Shown: one piece after another, positions 15,462-24,525 of the stretch
Position numbering within the stretch: the stretch's first letter is position 1
How the letters are laid out: the number at the start of each line of letters is the position of its first letter
Assembly: GCA_963652365.1 (NCBI GenBank)
Contig: CAVJTH010000001.1
Location: forward strand, 62,001-126,000
DNA from: Hallerella sp963652365
Lineage (GTDB): Bacteria > Fibrobacterota > Fibrobacteria > Fibrobacterales > Fibrobacteraceae
Reading direction: 5' to 3'
DNA length: 64,000 nt
Notes under the pieces: model-generated
Databases searched by the model: none
Seen by the model: only the letters and a program-made list of their open reading frames with translations
What the model was told of the DNA's origin: nothing
Position numbers and translations under genes: made by a program

Positions 15462-16943
15462 TTACTTTGAAATCTGGGAGAGGACCGATTCGTATTGCTG
15501 CAATTCCCTGCTGAATTCGCCGAGGGCCTTGTAGCGCTTCAGGATGCGGTTCATGAAGATCTTGTAGGATTCGATCGACAGGAACGGGTCGTTCTGGTAT
15601 TCGAAGTTCTTGTTGTAGAGGGCCTTGATCTGCTTGAGGCTTTGGAGCGCGTGGGTGATGACTTCGAAGAGCTTTTCGTGAGCGTCCTGCAGTCCCATGC
15701 GGTTTCTTTCCACGACAGCCGGGTCGTTTGTCCGCAGAATTTCGGAGGGGAGCTTCGCGTAGTCTTCATAGACGGTGTTCGCGTTCGGCGTCATGGCGGT
15801 CGATTTGGCGATCATGCTAGACGATGCGCGCATTCCGTTGCGCTTTGCCTTGGAATCGATGGAAATCTTGCAGATGTCGCCACCCATGTAGTTGCACTTG
15901 GCGCGGGTCTCTTCGCGGTGCAGAACGTTCAGCGGAAAGAAATCCTCGTTGGTGCCGACGCGGGACAGCGGGCAGAACAGGGTGATGGGTTCGTTGAAGA
16001 CGGTGATGGAATAGGCGATGTACTCCTTGCCGTCGATCTGTGTCGTCTTGTAGAGGCTGCCGGTCGAATTCTTGAAATGCTCCGCGGACTGCAAGAGCTC
16101 CTTGGCGTCGGCTTGGAGCGTTTCCGGATTTGGAGCGTACGTGTCGAGGAATGCGCTGATTCCATTCTGGAAGCCCTTGGCGATCGCCTCGTTCGTGGTG
16201 CGCTTTCCCCAGAGATCTTCGGAAAGAAAGAGAAAGTCGGTGACGTTCGTTTCGGTCCTTCCGGAAAAAAACGCCTGGGCTCTGGCCATCTTGGCGAGTC
16301 CGCGCCAACGCTTTGCCGATATGTAGATGTTGCTTCGTTCGCATTCGGCGGCGATCTGCTTGAGAATGGCGAGGCTGTCTTCGGAAATTTCGACCTGTTC
16401 GATGCTCTTGTTCCAGGCTTCCAGTTCGTCACGGGAAATCTTGAGTTCCTCTTCGGCGGAAAACAGGCTCGGGTCGCCGACGGAAGAAAGCAAGTCCTTG
16501 AGCGCGTCCGGGGAAACGCTGTCGGGAAAGGTCAGGACCAGATGGATGCTGTCCGCAAGGCCTGCTTCGGCGAGGCAGGCGTCCGGGCGGTTTCTGCCGC
16601 ACACCAGAAGCGAACGGGAAAGTTCTTCGTCGAGAATCGCCCGGATGGCGGTCGTCATCGGGGTGATGGACGCTTCGAAGCCCGTAAAGACGGCAATGTC
16701 CAGGGATTTCGATTCTTCCGGAAGTTCCGAGAGGCGTCTTCCATATGACTGGACGTTCAGTCCGCGGAATCCGGAAACGAGATGTTCCACCAGTGCGCGC
16801 TTTCCGGATCCGGCCCGGCCGTAGAGATAGGTCGGCTGCTGCGTGACGACGGCCAGAAAGGCGAGCCGCAAGAGGTTTTCTCGCTCGACCAGGCCTTTTT
16901 CCAGTTCGGACAGCAATTTCCGGATTCTTTCCGCAAGTGTCAT
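15462..16943 (-). CDS. RavA/MoxR-like AAA+ protein with degenerate ATPase motifs
   Basis: The 493-residue product aligns with RavA-type MoxR proteins: opening TLAERIRKLLSELEKGLVER, a P-loop-like GRAGSGKR at residues 42-49, and the later ISAKRWRGLAKMARAQAFFSG motif (about 210-240). The C-terminal part is helical and unlike RavA. Key catalytic residues look absent: the P-loop Lys is followed by Arg instead of Ser/Thr, the Walker B acidic pair is replaced (IAVFTGFE, 83-90), and the arginine-finger position is Ser (S132). It may bind but not hydrolyse nucleotide. The start at 16943 follows AAGGAG. No VWA-domain partner lies next to it. Confidence 0.8.
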   Translation of the reverse strand: MTLAERIRKLLSELEKGLVERENLLRLAFLAVVTQQPTYLYGRAGSGKRALVEHLVSGFRGLNVQSYGRRLSELPEESKSLDIAVFTGFEASITPMTTAIRAILDEELSRSLLVCGRNRPDACLAEAGLADSIHLVLTFPDSVSPDALKDLLSSVGDPSLFSAEEELKISRDELEAWNKSIEQVEISEDSLAILKQIAAECERSNIYISAKRWRGLAKMARAQAFFSGRTETNVTDFLFLSEDLWGKRTTNEAIAKGFQNGISAFLDTYAPNPETLQADAKELLQSAEHFKNSTGSLYKTTQIDGKEYIAYSITVFNEPITLFCPLSRVGTNEDFFPLNVLHREETRAKCNYMGGDICKISIDSKAKRNGMRASSSMIAKSTAMTPNANTVYEDYAKLPSEILRTNDPAVVERNRMGLQDAHEKLFEVITHALQSLKQIKALYNKNFEYQNDPFLSIESYKIFMNRILKRYKALGEFSRELQQYESVLSQISK

Positions 16944-16993
16944 ATGCGCTCCTTGTGTTTCAAAAATATAGACGATTTTTCTAAAATAGGGGC

Positions 16994-17962
16994 ATGTCCG
17001 ATGCGATTCTTCTTGTCCAGCTGGGTTCCCCGTCCGATGCTTCGCCGCAAAGCGTAGAAAGCTACCTCGTCGATTTCCTGGGAGATCCGCATACGCTCGG
17101 AAATCCTCCATTCTTCTGGAAGTGGCTTCTTCGCGGGATCATTGCGCCGAGACGCTCGGTAAAAAGCGCCGAAAAATATCGTCGGATGATCGAATCGTCG
17201 GGGCTTGGAGAAATGCCGCTGATTCATTATACGCGGCTCTTTGCCGAAAAAGTGCAGTCGGAAATGGGGCAGGTTCCGGTGGGCTACGCCTTCGAGTTCG
17301 GGTCGAAGCCTTCGATCGCGGACGCTCTCGCTGAATTTTCGCATCGAGGCCTGAGGAATATTTGCGTCGTTCCGCTTTTTCCGCAGCGTTCCCTGGTGAC
17401 GACTGTCGCCGTGAGGGATCTGTCGATGGCCGCCTTTCGGAAATTTCCGGACCTGACGATGCGTTTTGTCGACGGCTTTGCCAGGAAGAGGTTCTTTCTG
17501 GACGAAATCCTGCGCGGAATCCTGGATGTCTGGGACAGAAAAAGTGCCATCGTCTTTTCGTTTCACGGCACGCCGCTTCGCTTTGAACGGAGCGGTGACC
17601 CGTATGCGGAAGAGTGCCGGGCGGAATTTGAATTCTGGCGGAAAAGGCTTCTCGAAGAGGTCCCCGGCGCAAAAGTCCACCTTTCCTTCCAGAGCCGTCT
17701 CGGGCCTGTCAAGTGGCTCGAACCGTATTCCCTTCGGGTCCTTGAAGACCTGGGCAGGCAGGGAGAGAGCGTTCTCTGCGTCTGCCCGTCCTTTACCGCG
17801 GATAATCTGGAAACCCTGTACGAAGTCGATGTGGAATTGAAGCAGAAGTTCCTTGCTGCAGGCGGAAAACGCTTTGACCGCGTTCCATGCCCGAACGTTC
17901 GCCCGGACTGGATTCGCGGGTTTGCCGCGGAGATGCTCCGGAATTTGCGGGTGGATTCCTGA
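16994..17962 (+). CDS. hemH: Ferrochelatase
   Basis: HemH inserts Fe2+ into protoporphyrin IX (or coproporphyrin III) as a late step of haem synthesis. The 322-residue length is standard. Motifs: LLVQLGSP at the N-terminus, the PLFPQRS segment (about 127-133), catalytic H191 in SFHGTP followed by GDPYAEEC, FQSRLGPVKWLEP (232-244) and E277 in DNLETLYEVD. It is divergent from the AAA+ gene and overlaps the following outer-membrane gene by one base (TGATG). Confidence 0.93.
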   Translation: MSDAILLVQLGSPSDASPQSVESYLVDFLGDPHTLGNPPFFWKWLLRGIIAPRRSVKSAEKYRRMIESSGLGEMPLIHYTRLFAEKVQSEMGQVPVGYAFEFGSKPSIADALAEFSHRGLRNICVVPLFPQRSLVTTVAVRDLSMAAFRKFPDLTMRFVDGFARKRFFLDEILRGILDVWDRKSAIVFSFHGTPLRFERSGDPYAEECRAEFEFWRKRLLEEVPGAKVHLSFQSRLGPVKWLEPYSLRVLEDLGRQGESVLCVCPSFTADNLETLYEVDVELKQKFLAAGGKRFDRVPCPNVRPDWIRGFAAEMLRNLRVDS

Positions 17963-19059
17963 TGAACGCCTTTTTGCGCGGAACCGTCTTGATCCTGTGC
18001 TCCGTCGTCTCCCTGTTCGCCGGGAAAACGGCGGATTCCGTAGCGACAGCCGAAGACAGGTCTTTTCAACGCTTTGCCGCGCTGCCCGTTCTTGGCTACT
18101 CCGAGGAAACCGGGCTGAAGTACGGAGCGATGCTGCTTCTCTTTACAAGACCCGAAATCGCTGGCGGTGACGCGTCGTCGCTAGACCTGATCGTGACGGG
18201 GACGACGAAGGGACAGATGGAGGTGAACGCTTCGCCGGATCTCTATCTGTTTGGCGGGCGCATCCATTCGGACATTTCTCTTGTGTACTGGAATTGGCGC
18301 GCCAAGTATTACGGAATCGGGAACAGTCCGGACCGGGACGTCTTTTTGCGCTACGACATGGATCTCTTCAAGCTGTATGTGCCCGTCGATATCGGAATCC
18401 TTTCGCCCCCGAAAGCTCGGATGCTGAGTGTCGGACCGTATCTGTATCTGGAAACGAACCGCGTGTCGTTCCGCAAGGGAGAGCTTTGTCGGCCGGAACT
18501 CGGCGGCGGGCTTCGGACCGGGCTGGGATTCCAGGCGACGCTGGATCTGCGCGACAACGTGAACTGGCCGGAAAGCGGAATCTATGCGAACTACCGGCAA
18601 ATCTTTTACGCAAGGGCTTTTGGCGGCGACTACGACTTCTTTTCGCAGCTGCTGGACTTTCGGGCCTATTCGATGCTCTTTTGGAACACGTCGATTGCCC
18701 TCGGGGTGAACTACGAAATGCGGAAGGGAGACGTTCCGTTCGACATGCTGGCGACGCTCGACGGCGTAAAGCGCTTTCGCGGAGTGGAAAGGGGACTCTT
18801 CCTGGACAGGCAGGCTTTCAGTGCGCAAGCCGAGTTGCGGAAAAAGCTCTTCTGGCGTCTGGCGGGAACTATTTTCCTTGAAGCGGGAAAAGTCGGCCCG
18901 TACTTTTCGGAACTTTGGAAAAACGATTGGCACTATGCGGCGGGCCTTGGAGGCAGGCTCCTCTTGAACCGTTCGGAAAAGACCTACGCCCGCTGCGACT
19001 TCTCGCTGGTCGATGGCAAGTATCTTGGACTGACCATCTATCTGCGGGAAGCGTTCTGA
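17962..19059 (+). CDS. D15/Omp85-type outer membrane beta-barrel protein
   Basis: The 365-residue product starts with a signal peptide (MNAFLRGTVLILCSVVSLFA) and continues as alternating beta strands, with features of the bacterial surface antigen family: FAALPVLGYSEETGLKYGAM near the start, NVNWPESGIYANYRQIFY, and a C-terminal strand DGKYLGLTIYLREAF ending in Phe. No POTRA domains are present, so it is a short barrel-only member rather than BamA. It is translationally coupled to hemH; whether it has a haem-related role is unknown. Confidence 0.8.
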   Translation: MNAFLRGTVLILCSVVSLFAGKTADSVATAEDRSFQRFAALPVLGYSEETGLKYGAMLLLFTRPEIAGGDASSLDLIVTGTTKGQMEVNASPDLYLFGGRIHSDISLVYWNWRAKYYGIGNSPDRDVFLRYDMDLFKLYVPVDIGILSPPKARMLSVGPYLYLETNRVSFRKGELCRPELGGGLRTGLGFQATLDLRDNVNWPESGIYANYRQIFYARAFGGDYDFFSQLLDFRAYSMLFWNTSIALGVNYEMRKGDVPFDMLATLDGVKRFRGVERGLFLDRQAFSAQAELRKKLFWRLAGTIFLEAGKVGPYFSELWKNDWHYAAGLGGRLLLNRSEKTYARCDFSLVDGKYLGLTIYLREAF

Positions 19060-19062
19060 AAA

Positions 19063-19455
19063 TCAGTCCGACAGCTTGTTCCAGTCGAGGACGCCCTTGC
19101 GGTACAGATAGAGGTAGCCGCTTTCGAGAATGGCGAGGAACGCGAGGAGAACAAAGAGCAGGCTCCACGGGCTAGACAGGAAGACGACCGCTAGCGGATA
19201 GAGAAACGCGACTTCGATGTCGAAAACGAGAAAGAGCATGGCGACCATGTAGTATTTGATCGGATAGCGTTCGTTGGCGCTTCCCGCGACATGGGCGAGT
19301 CCGCATTCGTAGGCGGTTCCCTTGATGAGGGTATGCTTGATCTTTCCCGGGTGCAGAATCCAGTTGGCGAAAAGGAGAAGCAGGGGAACAGCGATGGCTA
19401 GGATGACGAGGATTGCCAAGGCGTAAGTCGTATCGAAAATCTGGACGTTGCTCAT
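19063..19455 (-). CDS. nuoA: NADH-quinone oxidoreductase subunit A
   Basis: NuoA is a three-helix membrane subunit of respiratory complex I near the quinone site. The 130-residue product has the family core YECGLAHVAGSANERYPIKY then MVAMLFLVFDIEVAFLYPLA. The residue before YECG is Ala instead of the common Pro (KGTAYECG). It is not followed by nuoB; the gene ends against the converging outer-membrane gene, and its upstream neighbour is unrelated. The rest of complex I, if present, must lie elsewhere. Confidence 0.93.
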   Translation of the reverse strand: MSNVQIFDTTYALAILVILAIAVPLLLLFANWILHPGKIKHTLIKGTAYECGLAHVAGSANERYPIKYYMVAMLFLVFDIEVAFLYPLAVVFLSSPWSLLFVLLAFLAILESGYLYLYRKGVLDWNKLSD

Positions 19456-19471
19456 AATGCCTCCAAGATAG

Positions 19472-20866
19472 CTATTTCCCGAGAAGTTTTTTCGCTTCGG
19501 CCGCCAAAATATCCGTCGGATCCATCTGCGCGACCTGTTCAAGCTCTTCCCGACCCGCCTGTTCGTCTAGACGGTGCCGCATCCGGAGATCTCCGGCGTA
19601 GAAAAGCGCACGCCGCTTGACCTTTTCGTCTTCCTCGACCGAGGCGCCTTTTTCGAAAAGCCGGACGGCGATTTTCGGGAGCCCCTTTTTCTGGGCTTCG
19701 CTCCCCCAGGAAATCCATCGCATTCCCGGAATCGGAAAGAAGAAGTGCGGGTAAAGCATCGCTTCGACCGTCTTGTCGATTGTTGCCGTGTCGAGCGGTT
19801 TCTCGTGGAAAAGCTTCCCGAACCTTTCTTCGAGAATCTGCGCGGCGTGTTCGTATTCCGCCTTGTTCGCCAAGTCGATTGCGTCGTCGAGCTCCTTGCG
19901 GAGGCCTTTCTTCGGGTCGATGGCCTCGATTTTTTCCGTGTCAATTCCTGGGCTTGCCTTTTGGCAAAAGAGACGCGGCACCTTGTTGCCTAGCAAGATG
20001 CCCAGGCCGAAGAAGGGAACGTCGAGAATGGCGACCAGGCCGTAGAGATTCGGATTCACGTTCCAGTTGACGAGGATGTCGGCAAGAACGAGCAGGATTG
20101 CCGCATACGGCATGAACTTGGGAATTTCCCGTTTAGGCCCGAACCCCGCGCATCCGAGGAGCGTGGCAATCGAAAGGCTCATGCCCATGAACGGCGTGCT
20201 TCCATAGCGCTCGAAATACGATAGCGAAACCGCCGCCGCAAACACGAAATTGGAAACGAGCGCCCCTGCGGCGAAGAAAATCCACGACTGCGGAAATCCC
20301 CAGCGACGCACAAGAACTTTCATCGAAAGGAGAAATCCCGCGGCAAAAAGCAGAAACGAGACGCTTCCCGGAAACAGAAGCCAGCTGGTGAAGAGCGAAG
20401 CGATTCCGGAACTTTCCGGAATGTATGCCAACCGGTATTTCGGAACGTTTTTGGTGTAACCCTGAATGTAGCGCCTGAGCTCTGCCCGGTAAAGCTTTTC
20501 GTCGGGAGAAACCTCGTTTGCCGCGTAGGATTTCTTTCCGGCGGTTTCCCACCATTCCCGAAATTCCCGTTCCATCTTCTCGATGCGCTTTTCCGGCACG
20601 AGCGGCTGGTTTGCCGCGTGGAACTTCTTGAGATAGCTTTCGAGCTCTTCCCGGTAAATCCTTTCCGTCGGTTCGACGCCGACATCGCGGAACGTCTTGG
20701 CGCCTTCCGTTTTCCAGTATTCGTCGAAATGGGCCACCGCCTTTCGTTCGCGGTTCCATTCCTGGAAGGATGGGGAACACTGGACGGCAACGTTTATCGC
20801 GGCAAGCGCGACGACGAGGAAAACGCAGAGCCAGTATGGCGTCTTGAGAAATTTTGGCCGGAACAC
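19472..20866 (-). CDS. Membrane protein with TPR-like tail, possible rhomboid-like core
   Basis: The 464-residue protein has an N-terminal helix (LKTPYWLCVFLVVALAAINV), a charged extracytoplasmic domain holding two similar YREELESYLKKF / YRAELRRYIQGY segments, a core of about six helices (residues ~160-310), and a helical C-terminal part resembling TPR. The spacing of the core helices, with GSTPFMGMSLSIATLLG where a rhomboid would have its GxSG helix, suggests a rhomboid-like fold without the catalytic Ser and His. I chose GTG at 20866, preceded by GAGG; a GTG at 20920 would overlap the kinase gene by 40 bases. Confidence 0.6.
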   Translation of the reverse strand: MFRPKFLKTPYWLCVFLVVALAAINVAVQCSPSFQEWNRERKAVAHFDEYWKTEGAKTFRDVGVEPTERIYREELESYLKKFHAANQPLVPEKRIEKMEREFREWWETAGKKSYAANEVSPDEKLYRAELRRYIQGYTKNVPKYRLAYIPESSGIASLFTSWLLFPGSVSFLLFAAGFLLSMKVLVRRWGFPQSWIFFAAGALVSNFVFAAAVSLSYFERYGSTPFMGMSLSIATLLGCAGFGPKREIPKFMPYAAILLVLADILVNWNVNPNLYGLVAILDVPFFGLGILLGNKVPRLFCQKASPGIDTEKIEAIDPKKGLRKELDDAIDLANKAEYEHAAQILEERFGKLFHEKPLDTATIDKTVEAMLYPHFFFPIPGMRWISWGSEAQKKGLPKIAVRLFEKGASVEEDEKVKRRALFYAGDLRMRHRLDEQAGREELEQVAQMDPTDILAAEAKKLLGK

Positions 20867-20880
20867 CCAGAAACCTCGAT

Positions 20881-21987
20881 TTACCGAACTTCTCCGCGGT
20901 ATTCGCGAAGCTGGTTCCACAGAAAGTCCGTGTTGACGTCGTGATAGCCTAGCGCGTTGACCCGTTCGCGCAGCTTGTGCGCGATGTTGAACAGGTTCTC
21001 GCTCTTCTGCATCCGCTCGATGCTGTCAAATGTGGTCAGCTGGTCGATCCAGTCGTGAATTTCCGGGAAGCGGTCGTCGTAAAAGACGTTCTGCCGTCCG
21101 GTCCGCAGATATTCCAGGTAGCGTTCCGTGATGTGGAAGCGGTCTTCGGTAAAGATCCTGATGGTATCCGGGAACGGGTTCTTTCCCGTGAGATACTCGT
21201 GCATGATGATGCCGAAGCTGAAATAATCGACGGAACTCGAAAGGTTCTCGCCCATGACGGCCTGTTCCGGTGCGCTATAGGCCGGGGTCATCTGCCCGCC
21301 GTATTCGGTAACGCTTTCCCGAAGCTTCGCCTGGGCGTAGCCGAAGTCGCAGACCAGGATCTTGTGGTTGTTGATGTGCGTCGGATCCTGGCAGAGGAGA
21401 AGGTTTTTCGGCTTCAGATCCTTGTGGACAATCTGGTAGTAATGAAGCTGGCTTATCGTATTGGCGAGGTAGGCGATTTGCGCGACGCGCGGAACGAGTT
21501 CGTCCCTTGAAATGTCCGTCTTGAACATCTTGTCGAGCGAGCATCCCTTGATGAGTTCCATCTTGAGATAGGGCAGTCTTCCGGCGATGCCGCCGCCGAG
21601 GCTCTGGACGACGCCTTCGATGTTTGTCGCCCGAATCAGGTTGTTTATCCGGATTTCGTCCTCGAACGAACTGATGATCATGTTCAGACGGTGAAGCCGG
21701 TTCTTTCCGGGCGGCACGTAATACTTGCAGAACTTGACGACAATGTCGCGCTCGCCGTGGCGTTCGCCGTCTCCCGGTCGAGCGATCCAGTAGGCGGCCC
21801 GGAACAGGTCGTTTGTCCCGTCGAGCGTCAGACGGTCGCGCAGCTGGATCCGTTCGACTGCGCCGCTGTGCAGGCAGACGGGATTGTTGTCGAGCCAGCA
21901 TTGGTAATCTTTCATCGTGTAATGCTCGCGCATGGCGAGATTTCGCGACTGCCTGTCCAGAAATTCTGCAAAACGGTTTTGAATCAC
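20881..21987 (-). CDS. Hanks-type Ser/Thr protein kinase
   Basis: The 368-residue soluble protein has the eukaryotic-like kinase core: beta-3 Lys K85 (DIVVKFCKYY), catalytic loop HKDLKPKNLLL with D190 and N195, DFG at D214 and APEQ (239-242). The HRD arginine is Lys, and a canonical glycine loop is not obvious. There is no membrane segment or sensor domain after the kinase. Start is GTG at 21987; an internal ATG at 21933 is a less likely alternative. It overlaps or abuts the downstream membrane protein gene, which could be its substrate or partner (inference from position only). Confidence 0.88.
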   Translation of the reverse strand: MIQNRFAEFLDRQSRNLAMREHYTMKDYQCWLDNNPVCLHSGAVERIQLRDRLTLDGTNDLFRAAYWIARPGDGERHGERDIVVKFCKYYVPPGKNRLHRLNMIISSFEDEIRINNLIRATNIEGVVQSLGGGIAGRLPYLKMELIKGCSLDKMFKTDISRDELVPRVAQIAYLANTISQLHYYQIVHKDLKPKNLLLCQDPTHINNHKILVCDFGYAQAKLRESVTEYGGQMTPAYSAPEQAVMGENLSSSVDYFSFGIIMHEYLTGKNPFPDTIRIFTEDRFHITERYLEYLRTGRQNVFYDDRFPEIHDWIDQLTTFDSIERMQKSENLFNIAHKLRERVNALGYHDVNTDFLWNQLREYRGEVR

Positions 21988-22000
21988 GACCGCAATTTAG

Positions 22001-22828
22001 CTATTTGTGGGAGCCGAAAGCGTGCACGCCTGTCGCCGAGGGAACTTTCTCCCGCTTTTCCAGGATTTTCGTCACGTAGGAATAGGCGTCGTCGATGTCG
22101 CTTGTCGGATGGAAAATCTTCAGGTCGTTCCTGTCGATCATTCCCGTTTCGACGAGAAATTCCCAGTTGACGAGACGGTTCCAGTATTCTTCGCCAAACA
22201 GGACGACCGGAATCTGCTCGTGGAGCTTGTTCGTCTGGATAAGCGTGAGCGTTTCGAACAGTTCGTCGAGCGTCCCGAATCCGCCGGGAAAGGCTATCAG
22301 GGCGCGGGCCTTGAACAGAAACCAGAACTTTCGGATGAAGAAGTAGCGGAACTGCAGGTTGAAGCGCGAATCGATATAGGGATTCGGGTGCTGTTCGTAG
22401 GGCAGCTTGATGTTGAAGCCCAGGGAGGGGACCTTGGACTCGTGCGCGCCCCGGTTCCCCGCTTCCATGATTCCCGGCCCGCCGCCCGTGCAGATGCCGT
22501 AATGGCCTTTCGGATGCTTCTCGATCCATGTGCCAAAACGCCTGGCGAGCTCCCTTGCCGCGTCATAGTATTCGGCGACGAGAGAGAGCTTCTTGTATGT
22601 CTGGAGCTCTTTCGGGGACTTGGCTTCCCGGATGCGCTTCGTCAGCTCCCTTGTCCCGATGGTCCTTGCGGAGCCGAACATGACGATCGTGTTTTCGATG
22701 CCGCCTTCCTGCAAGACGACTCCCGGGGCGCGGAATTCCGAAAGGATACGCACTTGACGCCCCGCGTCACTTTCGAGAAACTGCTGATTCTGGTATGCGA
22801 GAACGGTTTCTTGCCTTTTGATTGCCAT
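22001..22828 (-). CDS. LOG-family (TIGR00730-like) nucleotide phosphoribohydrolase
   Basis: The 275-residue protein has the LOG-family Rossmann motifs: GICTGGGPGIMEAGNRGAHE (111-130) and FPGGFGTLDELFETL (180-194). Relatives release free bases from nucleoside 5'-monophosphates; older annotations call them lysine decarboxylases. It belongs to the longer bacterial subgroup, with an N-terminal extension of ~45 residues before the FGSAR strand. ATG at 22828 follows AAGGATC. It precedes the kinase gene on the same strand by 13 bases. Confidence 0.88.
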   Translation of the reverse strand: MAIKRQETVLAYQNQQFLESDAGRQVRILSEFRAPGVVLQEGGIENTIVMFGSARTIGTRELTKRIREAKSPKELQTYKKLSLVAEYYDAARELARRFGTWIEKHPKGHYGICTGGGPGIMEAGNRGAHESKVPSLGFNIKLPYEQHPNPYIDSRFNLQFRYFFIRKFWFLFKARALIAFPGGFGTLDELFETLTLIQTNKLHEQIPVVLFGEEYWNRLVNWEFLVETGMIDRNDLKIFHPTSDIDDAYSYVTKILEKREKVPSATGVHAFGSHK

Positions 22829-22987
22829 AAGAGATCCTTGGTTGATTACCGTTCCAAAATACACCAAAAAATAGAGTTTGGAACAAAATTTTTGACAGGA
22901 TGTTTTTTTACATTGCCGAGAGGTCGGACCAGGCAAATCTCCTCGTGCGGAATTTGTCGGCGAAATCTTTTCTTCGGGACTTGCCCT

Positions 22988-24082
22988 ATGGTATTTCTGC
23001 TTCTTCTCGTCGCATTCACGCTCTACCTCTTCTTCCATTTTCGCAGCGTTCTTTCCGGCGTACGCGGAACGTTTCTTGCCGCATCGATTTTCGTCGTCTT
23101 TTTTTGCGGGTTCTTCTTGCGCGAGCATTTCGCGGGAACGCTTCTCGAAGCGATTTTCACGGTGTGGTTTTGCGAAGCGGCTCTTCTGTTTCTCGCCTGG
23201 GACTTCGCTCGCCTGGTTCGTCGGCTGATCGTTCGGAAACCCCTGGACGCAAAGATTCGCCTTCGCGGAAACCGGGTCGTTTTCGGTCTTGGGATCTTGC
23301 TGTCGGCGATATTCTTCGCGTTCGGCGTACCGGCGAACAACCGTTACCAGGTCAGGGAGCTTGTGGTCGGAATTCCGGAAACCGCGGAGCCTTTCTCGGC
23401 GGTCTTCCTTAGCGACTTGCACATCGATCCGCTTTTTCATCGCCAGAAACTGGAACGCCTCGTCGCGGAGATTGACAGCATCGGTCCGGATCTTGTACTG
23501 TTCGGCGGCGATCTCGCAGACATAAAGGACTCGGCGCTTCGGGCGGAAGGCTACGATTCGCTCTTTCGGCGCGTGGTCGAAAAGGCTCGGGTCGGCGCGT
23601 TTGGAATCAACGGAAACCACGAAGGATTTATGGAGCGCGCCGGTTCGGATCCCGAACGGTGGATGCGCGAAAACGGCATGATCGTCTTGGACGATTCGAC
23701 TGTTTGCCTCCAAGCGGTCTGCCTTTCCGGACGAACGGATTTTGCCGTGGCCAGGGAACGCGGCACGGAACGGGCTCCGCTCGAACGGCTTCTTCCCGGC
23801 GACACGGCTCTGCCCTGGATCTTGATGGATCACCAGCCTAGGGGAATCGAGGCGGATTATGCGGGGCGACTTCCGAATCTCGTGCTTTCCGGACATACGC
23901 ACGATGGACAGTTTTTCCCGGCGACGCTGTTCATCGGGCTTTTTTGGCGTCTGTCGGCGGGCTTTGGAAGCCTGGACGGCGTTCCGTGGCTGGTTTCGAG
24001 CGGCATCGATTCCTGGGGGCCGCCTGTTCGTGTCGGGAGCGAAACGGAAATCTGGGTGATGCGCTTTGAACCGTCGCCGTAG
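22988..24082 (+). CDS. Membrane-anchored metallophosphoesterase
   Basis: The 364-residue protein has about four N-terminal helices (residues 1-115) and a calcineurin-type phosphoesterase domain resembling the YkuE/YaeI group. Metal ligands are visible: D143 and H145 in SDLHID, D175 in GGDLAD, N210-H211 in GNHE, and H303/H305 in SGHTHDG. The active site would face the periplasm if the last helix exits that way; lipid phosphoester substrates are plausible but not shown. The start at 22988 is the first ATG before the helices; its ribosome site is poor. Confidence 0.88.
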   Translation: MVFLLLLVAFTLYLFFHFRSVLSGVRGTFLAASIFVVFFCGFFLREHFAGTLLEAIFTVWFCEAALLFLAWDFARLVRRLIVRKPLDAKIRLRGNRVVFGLGILLSAIFFAFGVPANNRYQVRELVVGIPETAEPFSAVFLSDLHIDPLFHRQKLERLVAEIDSIGPDLVLFGGDLADIKDSALRAEGYDSLFRRVVEKARVGAFGINGNHEGFMERAGSDPERWMRENGMIVLDDSTVCLQAVCLSGRTDFAVARERGTERAPLERLLPGDTALPWILMDHQPRGIEADYAGRLPNLVLSGHTHDGQFFPATLFIGLFWRLSAGFGSLDGVPWLVSSGIDSWGPPVRVGSETEIWVMRFEPSP

Positions 24083-24086
24083 CTTG

Positions 24087-24248
24087 GTCGAGCGTGAAGA
24101 GTGGAGGGTGGAGTTCCGCGGACGTCTAGGCTTTAACGCAGAGCTTAGAACTTAGATCTTAGAGCTGAGATTCGCAGACGTCTAGGCTCTAGCATGAGAT
24201 GTTCGCTGAGATCTCCAAGCTCTAAGCTCTCCTAACCAAGCTCTGAAC
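24087..24248 (-). repeat. Dispersed intergenic repeat, copy B (inverted)
   Basis: Reverse-complement match of 3442-3603, same 162-base length, about ten mismatches by eye. It lies between the metallophosphoesterase and the 70-aa gene, five bases after the former's stop. The words CTTAGAACTTAGATCTTAGA and GACGTCTAGGCT recur inside it. Homologous recombination between the two copies would invert the intervening ~20.5 kb. Confidence 0.8.
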
Positions 24249-24304
24249 CAAGTTCTGACCGGAACAGTCAACCGGATTCCTCACGAATTGATTATATTTT
24301 AAAT

Positions 24305-24517
24305 ATGCTAGTAAAAATCTGGACCGATACGTTTATCATCACGGGTGAAATCGACACGATGCGTGACGAACGCCTCACCGACTATGTTCGCGAAAACAAG
24401 GAGTTCATCGCGGTGACGCAGGTGAATGTCGCGGACCGCGAAGGAAAGGACCTTTTCCGGACGCATTTCCTGAACGTCAGTACGAGCCATATCGAAATCA
24501 TCTTGCCTGCAGAGTGA
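24305..24517 (+). CDS. Small conserved-looking protein, 70 aa
   Basis: The product starts MLVKIWTDTFIITGEIDTMR and contains RLTDYVRENKEFIAVTQVNV, ending with HIEIILPAE. The pattern of an initial beta hairpin, an R-L-x-D-Y turn and a final I-x-x-I-x-P strand resembles a small uncharacterised beta-rich family (possibly DUF6812), which I cannot confirm. TATATTTT lies just upstream, but I see no matching TTG and only a weak ribosome site. Confidence 0.65.
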   Translation: MLVKIWTDTFIITGEIDTMRDERLTDYVRENKEFIAVTQVNVADREGKDLFRTHFLNVSTSHIEIILPAE

Positions 24518-24525
24518 CGTACGCT

